Assembly: GCF_016918565.1 (NCBI RefSeq)
Contig: NZ_JAFFQD010000018.1
Location: 1 to 64,000 of the forward strand
Direction: 5' to 3'
DNA from: Desulfogranum marinum
Lineage (GTDB): Bacteria; Desulfobacterota; Desulfobulbia; Desulfobulbales; Desulfobulbaceae
Length of the DNA stretch: 64,000 nt
The position numbers and the translations under genes are program-made. Every line of letters starts with the position of its first letter. Position 1 is the first letter of the stretch. A model generated the notes under the pieces. It did no database searches and was not told where the DNA came from. It worked only from the letters and a program-made list of their open reading frames with translations. Positions 9,521 to 23,407 of this stretch are shown here, one piece after another.

Positions 9521-10275
9521 GAATGACGGTTGGAAGAATCCTCGTCTCTTCTATTTTTAACAACTCTGGCAGGAACTCCAACACAAACGCTGAATTCAGG
9601 AACTGACCTGGTCATAACTGCACCTGCAGCTACCACTGCCCCTTGCCCAATCCTAACACCGCCGACGACAGTAACCTTTCCACCCAACCAAACATTTTCT
9701 TTGATCATAACCCCACCATCATCAGCAATAGGTTGCTCTCTGGTAAGGGTATCAATCGATCCAAGAGTATAATTACCTCCCCCAACGATGAAACAGGCCT
9801 GACCTATGATTGTATCATCTCCTATAACCACCGGGCAAGAGTGGGTTGATTGAATGATCGTCTGGGCATTTACGCCCACATTATTGCCGATACTTATCGA
9901 TCCATCCTTACATGAAAGCATAACGTTATTGGATAAAATAACATTATTGCCGATGGTTATGGCAAACTCTTCCTTATCGCTCCGGCCATCAAGAATACAG
10001 CCCTCACTTATCACCACAGAGGTGCCCAAACGAATACTTCCGGGGCGACGCAGTATTACTCCCTGGGCAAACACAGTATTCTTACCGCAGCAAGCAAAAA
10101 GTCGGGGCCAGAATATTTTACGAGCAGCAAGCCCAATGGCTCCAGGTATAATGCTCAAAAAGCAGCACCACTCAAAATACAGAAAATCAAACAATGACAA
10201 TGAGCCGACAATAACCTCTTGGTATTTTTTCAAGGCCCCTTTTTTTCTGGTAATTGCAGTATGCGTCTTTTGCAT
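9517..10275 (-). CDS. Left-handed beta-helix (hexapeptide) acyltransferase
   Basis: Predicted O-acetyltransferase acting on a sugar of the glycan. After about 60 residues that include a hydrophobic stretch, the rest of the 252 residues is made of hexapeptide repeats ([LIV]GxxxxI pattern), for example ITIGNNVILSNNV, ISIGNNVGVN and VVIGDDTIIGQ. The C-terminus has the usual WLGGKVTVVGGVRIGQGAV-type strand and ends with VCVGVPARVVKNR, the common end of WbbJ/NodL-type enzymes. Its gene overlaps the next by four bases. Donor and acceptor are not visible. Confidence 0.88.
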   Translation of the reverse strand: MQKTHTAITRKKGALKKYQEVIVGSLSLFDFLYFEWCCFLSIIPGAIGLAARKIFWPRLFACCGKNTVFAQGVILRRPGSIRLGTSVVISEGCILDGRSDKEEFAITIGNNVILSNNVMLSCKDGSISIGNNVGVNAQTIIQSTHSCPVVIGDDTIIGQACFIVGGGNYTLGSIDTLTREQPIADDGGVMIKENVWLGGKVTVVGGVRIGQGAVVAAGAVMTRSVPEFSVCVGVPARVVKNRRDEDSSNRHS

Positions 10276-10340
10276 ATGGTGTAATGCCCCTTGACTAAAA
10301 AAAACTTAATTAATCGATGATGTAAAAAACAGGTAAAGAT

Positions 10341-11717
10341 CTATTCTTCGACAGGACAAATGTATTGTGAATATGGGAAATCTTGATTTAAATCATCTAT
10401 TTGCAATTCACACCTATCAGCACCATGGTATCCGACATAAACACGGGCAGCCAAAAGTGGATAGGGGTGGTTAGCAACAGTTAAACACACTTGCTGTTTT
10501 TTCTCCTTCAGCTGCAAGGATTCAACAAAGGATACGGCCTTGGTAAACTCATAAACATCCGGGACAGGCTCGACCCACCCTCGCTTAGGATATTTCAAGT
10601 TATCTCTTAACACAATGCCCGAAAATAAAACTAAAAAGATGGATAAAACCACTACACGATATTGGTTTCCCGCAGCAGTGATGAGTTTGTCACTGGTAAA
10701 GAGAAGAAAAACGAGCCAGAAAAAAACAGAAACGACACGATGGCAATCACTTGTATACAAATACAAAGGAAATTTGATACTCAAAAAAAACAGGCTTAAT
10801 GATATTGTAATCGCCGCAAAAAGAACCACAGACGCCTTTATAAAAAAAGCCTGATGTCTGAAAAAGTAAAACAATAATAGTATAATAGCTAAGACTATCA
10901 ACCCTGCATACAAGGGTACATAATCAAACAACTGAAGAAAAACTACCTTTTCCAACAGCACCTGAAAGTATCTTTTTATCACCCAAGGTTGGGTAAAATG
11001 CGACAATCGAATAGTACTGCCACTGACAGTCAATAAATATATCAGAGTGGAGCAGCACCCTAATAAGATAACCTGTACTTTAGCCTTATCATGAAAAAAG
11101 AAAATATAGAGAGTGGCTACAGGTAAAAACAAAACGGAATATGGGCCGCTCCAAGGCAGAACAGCAAAGAAAAACGCCTGTACAAAGTAACCTATCGCGG
11201 ACCTTGGAGGAGGAAAAAAAAGAAGGATAATTAGAGCTAAAACCCCGGTATACATGACGTAAATTAGGGTTACGTGATAGTAAACGTGGTTAAGGCCAGT
11301 AAGTCCAAGGATTAACGGGCCCATAACCAGAAGTGCCTTGCTGCGAATAAAGCCGGTAAAAAAAATCAAGGTCGCGGTAATGGCTGCACATATATTGCCA
11401 ATCCACAGATAAGCTACAGGCTGTATTCGTACATCTAAGAATGCAACAGACCAGGCAAAAAAATCGATTACCGAGGTGAGGTAGGGCTGGCCTGTATGGC
11501 TAGAAAAAATACTCTTTAAAGGTCTGTCATGTCCGTAGTAATACCCAAACAGAAGAGCATCTTCCATGTGCAGACCAGGAACTGACAAGGTTGCCCATGA
11601 GCGCAGAAAATTAAAAACAATTAAAAGGATGATCCCAAAAGAGGGCCATATCCATTGAGGGTACGCCTTATTCCGCATAGAAAGAGTTGACTGGGGTTTA
11701 AGGTAATTAAAAATCAT
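10341..11717 (-). CDS. Polytopic membrane protein, GT-C-like (paralogue of 15689-17071)
   Basis: A 458-residue membrane protein with roughly ten hydrophobic segments and a C-terminal soluble tail of about 75 residues. It has no family name I can assign with confidence. Landmarks are VPGLHMEDA in the first outside loop, a LGLTGLNHVYYHVTL stretch, FFPPP, and WSGPYSV; all four recur in the protein at 15689. An acidic pair in the first loop is the usual catalytic place in GT-C glycosyltransferases, so a lipid-linked sugar transferase is a reasonable guess. The gene lies 65 bases upstream of the acyltransferase gene and probably belongs to the same transcript. Confidence 0.72.
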   Translation of the reverse strand: MIFNYLKPQSTLSMRNKAYPQWIWPSFGIILLIVFNFLRSWATLSVPGLHMEDALLFGYYYGHDRPLKSIFSSHTGQPYLTSVIDFFAWSVAFLDVRIQPVAYLWIGNICAAITATLIFFTGFIRSKALLVMGPLILGLTGLNHVYYHVTLIYVMYTGVLALIILLFFPPPRSAIGYFVQAFFFAVLPWSGPYSVLFLPVATLYIFFFHDKAKVQVILLGCCSTLIYLLTVSGSTIRLSHFTQPWVIKRYFQVLLEKVVFLQLFDYVPLYAGLIVLAIILLLFYFFRHQAFFIKASVVLFAAITISLSLFFLSIKFPLYLYTSDCHRVVSVFFWLVFLLFTSDKLITAAGNQYRVVVLSIFLVLFSGIVLRDNLKYPKRGWVEPVPDVYEFTKAVSFVESLQLKEKKQQVCLTVANHPYPLLAARVYVGYHGADRCELQIDDLNQDFPYSQYICPVEE

Positions 11718-11836
11718 CGGGCATCGGCCTTCAGAGCCAGAGAACCCCTGATGTATATCTACGCCGTCCCCAAGCTATCCTGCCGGCCTATTAACCCAAT
11801 ACGAAAAGAGGAAACCTCTTACAACTAAAAACCGAG

Positions 11837-12841
11837 CTAACTCACTTTAGCAATCCGCATCCTCCGATATAACAATCGTGCGAAGAATATAGAGATAGCA
11901 AACGATCCAGTCAACACAAACATACCGAACAAGCTAGTCATTTGGACCATCGCCACCATACAGTAACTCAATCCAACAAGCGGATACAATAAAACACGGA
12001 CAACAAATCGCATCCAAGCATGTTCGTGAATGGTGTCTGCAATCGGTGGAGAGTATTTATAGTACGCTTGAACAAATTCCTTACCAAGCCATGTTTTTAA
12101 CAAAATTTGATCACGAAACCGTTTAAGCTCTACAACATGGGATTCAAGTGGTGATCCAAAGGCTGCTGTGGCTATAAAACAACCACCACCTCCACTATCG
12201 CCGCCACTGCTAGATCCGCTACCACTTCCCGTACCCTGACAAATGGGTAGCGCTCCATAGAATAAATTTGCTAAAACCTGTGCACCTTCCTCATTTGGAT
12301 GGACACCATCAACGGTCAAAGAAGCCCAATTAGGGAAGACATTGTTATATGAATCGACAAAAGTGACTCCCTTTTCAGTCGCTAACGTGCTAATTTTATT
12401 GTTATAATTTGGAATAGCCAGCCCCTGACCTTCATTACGCGTATTAGGTGTAATATTTGACAAGATAGGAACAGCGTTATAAGCCCTTACTTTATCAATC
12501 ATACTCGCTAGGTTAAATTTAACCGTTGAAGAGCTTTCTTCCCAAAAGGAATCATTTGATCCTTCCATAATGATTACATAGTTCGGTTGGTATGCTTCTA
12601 GCACCTCCTGTATTCGGTTGACACCACCACTGGTTCGCTCCCCTATAACACCTTGATTAACGACAGAAGCACAACTGCCTACCGCATCCTGCAGATACGT
12701 AGAATAGGGAGTAACCCCTTTTCCTTCAGTGATAGAATCACCAAACGCGACAATGACCTCTGCAGCATCTGTAACACTGATCAATCCCACAAGGCTGACA
12801 AATACAATAGATATTATGGCGCCAACACATTTCACATTCAT
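11837..12841 (-). CDS. Exported GDSL/SGNH hydrolase with CFI-box C-terminal domain
   Basis: A secreted or membrane-held esterase or lipase of 334 residues from the ATG at 12841 (a TTG at 12847 is also open). A signal peptide (about 1-27) precedes the SGNH core: FGDSIT with Ser36, GVIGE, GSND with Asn96, and DGVHP with His181. A Gly/Ser linker (203-219) leads to CFIATAAFGS, then a region with Arg and aromatic residues and two hydrophobic segments at the end. The Cys-Phe-Ile-Ala-Thr-Ala motif marks the CFI-box C-terminal domain, which recurs on unrelated secreted proteins in Deltaproteobacteria and behaves like a sorting or anchoring tail. Target could be acetyl groups on the glycan; that is inference. 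Confidence 0.87.
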   Translation of the reverse strand: MNVKCVGAIISIVFVSLVGLISVTDAAEVIVAFGDSITEGKGVTPYSTYLQDAVGSCASVVNQGVIGERTSGGVNRIQEVLEAYQPNYVIIMEGSNDSFWEESSSTVKFNLASMIDKVRAYNAVPILSNITPNTRNEGQGLAIPNYNNKISTLATEKGVTFVDSYNNVFPNWASLTVDGVHPNEEGAQVLANLFYGALPICQGTGSGSGSSSGGDSGGGGCFIATAAFGSPLESHVVELKRFRDQILLKTWLGKEFVQAYYKYSPPIADTIHEHAWMRFVVRVLLYPLVGLSYCMVAMVQMTSLFGMFVLTGSFAISIFFARLLYRRMRIAKVS

Positions 12842-12884
12842 TATCAAATTCCCAGAAAATATAGCTGTAAACCCCTCAGCCTAA

Positions 12885-13652
12885 TCATTCATAAGTACGA
12901 ATACATATCTGACTGTCCGTGTTAATAAAATCAGGTAATGGTACGGGTGAATTCTCTTCTGTTATTTCTTCAGGATCTGCAACCTCAGCACTAATATCAA
13001 TCTCTTCACTCCACTTCCCATTACTCCATGTTGACTGCAGATTCGAGTAAGCATCACCTCGAAATCCCTTCCAACTCACCACAGGGTTTCCTTGATCATT
13101 TATAACAACAAAAGGTGTAATATCAGGAACCGCATTATTTGCATGCAAAAGTTGAGGGGTCTGCTTTTCCTCCTTTGTATTTAAACGTAGGAAATAGATA
13201 TCATCGTCATCGTCGTCATCAACATGTCCTGCAAAGACACACCATATACTACCATTTTTGTCCACAACCACACTCGGTGTTATCGAAGACGTAAAAGAAG
13301 GTGCAAGAGGCTTTGTCTCAGACCACTCTTGACCGTTATATACAGCATATTTAACAGTGGTCCCGTCCTCATCGATTGCACTCCAGAAGAGATATTTATT
13401 TTCATTCTGGTCTATGTCGATAGCGGGATGAACATTACTGGCATTATCGTTGGTTACCTGCTCTGGTTCTGACCATGTAAGACCATTGTAGGTAGATGTA
13501 AAAATCTCGTTGCGCATACCATCTGATGCAGAAAAAGCTATTTCAGCTTTTAGAGCAGCAGTCTTATTACCTTGGGCTGTTGCCACCAATAAAAGCATCA
13601 GCAATGCGTGCACGACTGTATACCCTAAAAATTTAATAGTGCGATTTTTCAT
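12885..13652 (-). CDS. Secreted BNR/sialidase-like beta-propeller protein
   Basis: A 255-residue protein with a signal peptide (about 1-28, cleavage near TAQG). At least three repeats share the form TWSEPEQVTND...HPAIDIDQNENKYLFW, EWSETKPL...TPSVVVDKNGSIWCVF and the later TPFVVINDQGNPVVSW. These are BNR/Asp-box-like propeller blades. A run of seven aspartates lies at about 145-151 and may bind cations. The protein is short for a closed six-blade propeller, so it may be a fragment or work as an oligomer. No sialidase catalytic residues can be assigned. It lies 43 bases upstream of the GDSL gene. Confidence 0.68.
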   Translation of the reverse strand: MKNRTIKFLGYTVVHALLMLLLVATAQGNKTAALKAEIAFSASDGMRNEIFTSTYNGLTWSEPEQVTNDNASNVHPAIDIDQNENKYLFWSAIDEDGTTVKYAVYNGQEWSETKPLAPSFTSSITPSVVVDKNGSIWCVFAGHVDDDDDDDIYFLRLNTKEEKQTPQLLHANNAVPDITPFVVINDQGNPVVSWKGFRGDAYSNLQSTWSNGKWSEEIDISAEVADPEEITEENSPVPLPDFINTDSQICIRTYE

Positions 13653-13701
13653 AACTTCGTTTCTCCAACCACAAACAGTAGCGATGATAGACTGCTAGTC
13701 T

Positions 13702-15591
13702 TCAAATGATACCAAAGCAACATTTTTCAATCCCCAGTAACCCTACAAAGACAAAATTATAAACAGAAAGTCCATACATACCCAAAAGCAGAAAAATAAA
13801 AACCGGGTTAACCAGATAACGTCTTGTATGTATCAATAAAACACCTAGCATGCCGACAATCGGCAGAAAATAGCGCCCTTGAGCTTGAAAGTCAACAGTC
13901 CAGGCATGGTAAAATGCAATTACGATTAATCCTAATGAAACCGATAAGGTGATAGATAAGAGAGAGATACCTTCTATATTTCCCTTATAAAAAATGACCA
14001 CCATCACCGTTGCCAACAATAACAGTCCTAAAATGCGGACTAAATCATAATAGGCAAAAGATGCTGAAATAGAAGTATAACCATAGACTCCAAATGAAGT
14101 CCTAAAGGACTTCTCTCCCCAACGATCCAAATCTATGAAATGAGAAAGTGTCGTCCCCCTTTCCTTCATTTGCAGATAGATATGTTTTTCGTGTAGAGGA
14201 GTACTAGGTTTATACATTTCAAGTGCAATATTTTCTCTGGCCTCAAGAAGTTTATCAGCTTTAGCGAAATCGTTAATTTTATAGTCGACATATCGAACAC
14301 CTGAAAAAATTGAAATACCAACTGCTAGCACACACAACAGTTTCAACAAGTAACTCCAACTCAATATCGATTTTTTGAAGTACACTCTCCATAAAAAGTA
14401 AAAAAATATAAAAACATAATAGAAATAGAAGTTTTTCTTCAAGAGCAACAAGAGTGATAACAGAACACCACATACAACAAAAACCAATATTGATTTCCAA
14501 TTAATTTTACTTGAGCAAAGGGTTTTATTCAGCATTGATTGGTCAGATGAAAGCTGGTAGCCTGATAGAATAACAACAAACAAAGCGAATGCATCGGAAT
14601 TGAAATAACTAAAAACGTACCAAATCTGAGGCGAAACAAGTAAAGGGATAAGCAAAACTCGAAAATCATATCTAGATATAGATAATAGAATCAAACTAAG
14701 TAAAAGAAACACATTGAACATCCTCAATGAAAAATAACTTGAAAGATGAAAATTTTCGAGTATCTTCCCAAACTTTCCGGCAAATAAATACACGATTTCT
14801 CCAGAATGAAGACGTGAAACACCATAATTGCTGTATGTATGTGAAATGTCTGGATCACCTATTGCAGGCGGAATATTATGGTCATAATAATATTCACCAG
14901 CATATATGTGCACAAATTCGTCGGGATGACGATTAGGCTTACTGATACTCGCCATTACAAAAACCAAGGCCAATACGAAAACTAAAAAATACGTCACATA
15001 TTGGTCCGTTGTGGTTAGTTCTTTTGCAAAATAAGCAATACCAATAATAATTAAAGTAAGAGAGAGTATTACAAATAGTTCAGCCCAAGCTTTCCCCTGT
15101 TTATTTAAATCAGAGATATTGAAAACCAATTGAGGATCATCGGTAGATGGGACAACAGTAAGACCGTTTTCATCAATAGTTGAATTTTCGATACCTGCCA
15201 CAGGGGCTAATTTTTGAAAGTCTTCCTTCTTTTGGAAGAGTATACTATCATATCCCGTTTGGCTTATCTTGATGGATTGCAATTGCACAGTTGCAGGCCG
15301 CTCTGAAGTATCAAATCGTAATTGCTTAATTGATCCAAGATCGCCGATTTTAAAGCTATATTTAGAGACACTGGGATACAGATTAATTTTACCAACATGG
15401 CGCTCCGACCACTGTCCAGCAGATTTGGCCCAATAAACTTTAAATATCGTAGCGTTATCAGTCTGAACCTCAAGTTCAACATACCCTCGCTGGCTAACCA
15501 AAAAATAGTACAACAAGGCTACTGCGACACAGAGGACGACAACACCGCCATAATAGCGTGTCGTTCTGCTGTTTTGAATTAACGAATCCAT
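13702..15591 (-). CDS. DUF2142/GT-C-like membrane protein with N-terminal ectodomain
   Basis: A 629-residue protein. One membrane segment (14-33) is followed by a beta-rich outside domain (about 35-165), then ten or more membrane segments. HPDEFVH at 222-228, at the start of the large loop after the third segment, matches the PDExxH motif of DUF2142-type proteins, which have the GT-C glycosyltransferase layout. It probably transfers a lipid-linked sugar outside the membrane. The ectodomain has the same pattern as the one on the alpha/beta hydrolase at 37530 (see findings). A GGGG seven bases plus spacer ahead of the ATG supports the start. It heads the minus-strand run and is divergent from 15689. 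Confidence 0.8.
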   Translation of the reverse strand: MDSLIQNSRTTRYYGGVVVLCVAVALLYYFLVSQRGYVELEVQTDNATIFKVYWAKSAGQWSERHVGKINLYPSVSKYSFKIGDLGSIKQLRFDTSERPATVQLQSIKISQTGYDSILFQKKEDFQKLAPVAGIENSTIDENGLTVVPSTDDPQLVFNISDLNKQGKAWAELFVILSLTLIIIGIAYFAKELTTTDQYVTYFLVFVLALVFVMASISKPNRHPDEFVHIYAGEYYYDHNIPPAIGDPDISHTYSNYGVSRLHSGEIVYLFAGKFGKILENFHLSSYFSLRMFNVFLLLSLILLSISRYDFRVLLIPLLVSPQIWYVFSYFNSDAFALFVVILSGYQLSSDQSMLNKTLCSSKINWKSILVFVVCGVLLSLLLLLKKNFYFYYVFIFFYFLWRVYFKKSILSWSYLLKLLCVLAVGISIFSGVRYVDYKINDFAKADKLLEARENIALEMYKPSTPLHEKHIYLQMKERGTTLSHFIDLDRWGEKSFRTSFGVYGYTSISASFAYYDLVRILGLLLLATVMVVIFYKGNIEGISLLSITLSVSLGLIVIAFYHAWTVDFQAQGRYFLPIVGMLGVLLIHTRRYLVNPVFIFLLLGMYGLSVYNFVFVGLLGIEKCCFGII

Positions 15592-15688
15592 AAAGGCATG
15601 CCCCTTTTGTAAAAATACATTAAAAGAGAATCAAATATGAGTTCTCCTCATGTAGAATTCAACGATACACTTTTACTAACACTTCAAA

Positions 15689-17071
15689 ATGTCCGTTCTA
15701 AAAAAACCATTTGATTACTGCACCTCCTGGCGAGTTCCCTATGAACAATTGAGGAGCACTACCTCACCCAGCGCCTGGATCTATGTCGCTGCTATCTTAC
15801 TCTATGTCAGTGCCCTGTTTCTCAGATCCTCTGATAATTTACTGCACCCAGGACTTTATATGGAAGATGCAGTCCACTATTTCAATGCCTACTACGGAGG
15901 GAAACGATATTTTTCTACAATTTTCCAGCACCCTAACGGCTATTACAATGTACTCAACAATTTCGTTGCATGGCTGAGCTCAAAACAAGACGTACGATAC
16001 CAACCTCTTCTTTACCATTTGTTTTCACTGACCACTGGAATTACAGTTGCAAGTTGCCTGCTTTTTAGCAGACTGATCAAGACACCTGCCATCCTCTTCG
16101 TAATGCCTTTGACTCTTGGCCTGTCAGGGATGAATCATATTTATTACCACGTATCACTTACCTTCCAAATGTACAACGTGGTTATTTTGTTATTAGCCTT
16201 ATTGTTTTTTCCACCACCGAAAACATGGGCCGGCTGTTTTACGTTGAGCCTATTGGCAGCACTTTTAATCTGGTCAGGTCCCTACTCAGTGGTAGCATTA
16301 CCCATATCACTGCTACTCATCACCTTTTTTAAGGATTGCAAAAAAAATGTTTTTCTCTCAATCGTAATAATTACTACTCTTTTCTATCTTTTGTCTGTTG
16401 AAGGAGGCATGTTACGACTTGGAAATATTTTTGACCCTTGGCTTCGCCACACACTGTATACTGTTCTTTTCCAAAAGATATTTTTTCTTGATTTACTGGG
16501 CAGTCTTAATCTTTTCAAAGTATTCTTTTTTCTAACGGCTTACCTGTTCGTCCATTTTTACCTAAGAAAAGACTATTTTTTTTTAAAGATGAGCCTTATT
16601 CTGTTGGCTCTAATTCTAGCATCACTGGCTCCTCTATTTCTTAGTAAAAAGATACTTTTATATCGCACGTACTTTCCTTGTCATATTTATATCGGACAGT
16701 TTTTCTGGCTATTTTTTATTTTATTCTCACTAGATCGAATTGCGCTAAATAGAAATTTATTCACCAGCAAAATGAGTTGGTTAGTAATAGTTTTATTTTT
16801 TTCAGCAGTGACACTTTACGATCAGAAACTTCACCCCGAGAAAGGGTACAGAAAAATAATGGTAACAATACCAGGATTTTTAGATGCTATTTACCAGGCA
16901 GAACAGCTTAATCTCGGCAAAGAAAACACCTATGTCGTTATAAAAACGGACAATATTGTACCAGGTACCCTGCACCCAATGGTCAGGGTTGGAAGTCTAC
17001 GTCACGATGCGGTTCGACTAGGTAGAAAAGATATACCCTTTCAACACGGCAAGGAGTTTATCATTAAATAA
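15689..17071 (+). CDS. Polytopic membrane protein, GT-C-like (paralogue of 10341-11717)
   Basis: A 460-residue protein of about ten membrane segments. It shares the full plan and several motifs with the product of 10341: HPGLYMEDA in the first loop, GLSGMNHIYYHVSL, FFPPP and WSGPYSV. It stands alone on the plus strand, divergent from 13702 with 97 bases between, and ends one base before the convergent stop of 17073. The lone inverted placement suggests gene duplication followed by rearrangement. Function is unknown; a membrane glycosyltransferase is possible because of the acidic pair in the first loop. Confidence 0.72.
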   Translation: MSVLKKPFDYCTSWRVPYEQLRSTTSPSAWIYVAAILLYVSALFLRSSDNLLHPGLYMEDAVHYFNAYYGGKRYFSTIFQHPNGYYNVLNNFVAWLSSKQDVRYQPLLYHLFSLTTGITVASCLLFSRLIKTPAILFVMPLTLGLSGMNHIYYHVSLTFQMYNVVILLLALLFFPPPKTWAGCFTLSLLAALLIWSGPYSVVALPISLLLITFFKDCKKNVFLSIVIITTLFYLLSVEGGMLRLGNIFDPWLRHTLYTVLFQKIFFLDLLGSLNLFKVFFFLTAYLFVHFYLRKDYFFLKMSLILLALILASLAPLFLSKKILLYRTYFPCHIYIGQFFWLFFILFSLDRIALNRNLFTSKMSWLVIVLFFSAVTLYDQKLHPEKGYRKIMVTIPGFLDAIYQAEQLNLGKENTYVVIKTDNIVPGTLHPMVRVGSLRHDAVRLGRKDIPFQHGKEFIIK

Positions 17072-17072
17072 T

Positions 17073-18581
17073 TCAAGTATTGCATTCCTCGCAATCAATG
17101 TCGTCTTTCTTTGTACTGGACACATGAACGGCCTTATCAAGAAGATATGGTAAGGAAGGTAGAGGCTGTACTATTAATAAAAATTGATATGCAAATAATG
17201 CGGCCCAGACCTTAGCAAGAAAAGTATGCGTATTTTTACATACAGCGGCAAAAGTCTTCCAAGAGCAAAAACGATTATATGGTAAAGGCATGCCCTGTAT
17301 TGAGCAAATAGAAAACCCGTTCTGGACAAAAAGTTTACGCAAGGAGCGCAAAGTAAAGAGCCTTTTTTGTTTAAAATTAACCAGCCCTTTCCTTGTATAA
17401 GAAAAGCGACCAAGGAGCAACAATACCCTGGTAAGAATAAAGGCGATATTTCCTGCGTGAAAAATAATTTTTATTTGCGGAGTATGGCTGCATATCTTAA
17501 GGAGATAGCTTACCATTTCCTCCGGATGTAAAGATAGAGCAACTTCATCCGCTACAAAAAGATAATCATACCCCGACACATTGACTTCTTCATCGTTCAA
17601 AATCACATCGGCCGACACCACCACAATATCATGCCCCTCTGCCCTCAAGGTTTCCTCAAAAATGGGATCAATCTCTCCTAATACAAGAAGAGAAGCCTTA
17701 GGGGCTAGACTTTCAACAACAGCTGCCTCTAAATATTCGAGTGTTGTTCTCGGCTCATCTTCTTTTGCCCTGCAATCAAATTTTCTATCATAAAATATAT
17801 GATATTTTTGGACCCTGGACTGCATTGTTGCTAGGCAAACATTTGCGGCATACTGCAAGCCATTGACATGACAAATTTCATCCCCATAAAAAGTAGGAAT
17901 GGGAAGTTCTTTAATCCGGTGCCCCGCTCTCAGGAACTGAATGATTATTTCAGTGTCAAAATGGAAATCATTGGAATTCAAAGAAAAAGGTACCTTAGCG
18001 AGTGCTTCTACGGCGTAAAGACGATACCCGCTATGAAACTCACTTAAGTCCGATTGTAGAAGGGTATTCTGAAATTTGGTTAAAATTTTATTGCCAACAT
18101 ACTTATAAAACGGCATTCCCCCACGAAGTGCAGAGCGATTTTCAAGCATCCTTGACCCAAAAACCGCTTCAGCCTTTCCAGCTGCCAACGGCTCGATAAG
18201 CTGAGGCAGGCATTCCGGAGCATATTGACCGTCACCATGAACAAGAGCAACCCAATCAAATCCATTTTCCAGGGCATAATAAAAACCAATTTTCTGATTT
18301 CCACCATACCCTTGATTGACCGGGTTAAAAAGTACTGTCATTTCATAGGGGGCAATACCTGCCCGTCGGGCCAGTTCGCTTCGAACAAAGGTATTGTCTT
18401 GTGAAGAGTCGTCAATAATCAAAATTTCTACATCAAACTGATCGCCAAGCTGTTGCGGAATCCTTTGCACAACGCTTTCAATGGTAAGCTCAGCATTGTA
18501 GGCGACTATAAAAATAAGCAAACGCCCCTTTGGATTTAAATTCCTCTGGCTTACCACTTCCCCCCCCATATTACTCTTCAT
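17073..18581 (-). CDS. GT2 glycosyltransferase with degenerate methyltransferase-like C-terminus
   Basis: A 502-residue protein in two parts. Residues about 17-240 are a GT-A domain of the DPM1-like group, with IFIVAYNAE, IIDDSSQDNT, NQGYGGNQKIG and a VHGDGQYAPE metal site, and an FDTEII block. Residues about 280-450 look like a Rossmann-fold methyltransferase (LLVLGEIDP, then GHDIVVVSAD and YDYLFVADE), but the glycine-rich SAM loop is not intact, so activity is doubtful. A final hydrophobic stretch is near 455-480. The ATG has AAGGCGACA ahead of it. It is the last gene of the minus-strand run and meets the plus-strand gene 15689 end to end. Confidence 0.83.
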   Translation of the reverse strand: MKSNMGGEVVSQRNLNPKGRLLIFIVAYNAELTIESVVQRIPQQLGDQFDVEILIIDDSSQDNTFVRSELARRAGIAPYEMTVLFNPVNQGYGGNQKIGFYYALENGFDWVALVHGDGQYAPECLPQLIEPLAAGKAEAVFGSRMLENRSALRGGMPFYKYVGNKILTKFQNTLLQSDLSEFHSGYRLYAVEALAKVPFSLNSNDFHFDTEIIIQFLRAGHRIKELPIPTFYGDEICHVNGLQYAANVCLATMQSRVQKYHIFYDRKFDCRAKEDEPRTTLEYLEAAVVESLAPKASLLVLGEIDPIFEETLRAEGHDIVVVSADVILNDEEVNVSGYDYLFVADEVALSLHPEEMVSYLLKICSHTPQIKIIFHAGNIAFILTRVLLLLGRFSYTRKGLVNFKQKRLFTLRSLRKLFVQNGFSICSIQGMPLPYNRFCSWKTFAAVCKNTHTFLAKVWAALFAYQFLLIVQPLPSLPYLLDKAVHVSSTKKDDIDCEECNT

Positions 18582-18652
18582 TGTCGCCTTGTTTGTTATG
18601 TAGTGACGCTAAGAACATCGGAGCCACGACCTCCTCTGCCCTATACACGGCA

Positions 18653-18886
18653 TCATCCCTTTAATTTTTTATACAATCTTGTTAAAGGGTCTTCGTATCT
18701 AATGAGTAAACGAAACGGCAATGCTCCGAACCTATGTAATACCGTCAAAATTAGTAATTCTCGAAATCTGGTCATCCCTCCGAGATTACCAAGAGGAACA
18801 AATCTATTTATCAGATAAAGCTTAGAGACTCGACCGATCTCATTACCGGGCAGGTCAAACGATTTACTCACAAGCTGTTGTTTCAT
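18653..18886 (-). CDS. Small basic protein, unrecognised (77 aa)
   Basis: An open frame that fills the space between the HAD gene and the GT2/MT gene on the same strand. It begins at an ATG 12 bases past the HAD stop with a weak AGGT seven bases upstream. The product is basic and hydrophobic, with GRVSKLYLINRF and LLIRYEDPLTRLYKKL. I do not recognise a family; composition and position look coding, but the start signal is poor. It could also be the relic of a longer gene. Confidence 0.45.
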   Translation of the reverse strand: MKQQLVSKSFDLPGNEIGRVSKLYLINRFVPLGNLGGMTRFRELLILTVLHRFGALPFRLLIRYEDPLTRLYKKLKG

Positions 18887-18897
18887 GTCATACCTAT

Positions 18898-23353
<4,456 letters not shown>

Positions 23354-23407
23354 ATTTTATTATCCTTTGGCAAGGTTCAAGACCTTGTTACTTTAACCAA
23401 TTTAATT

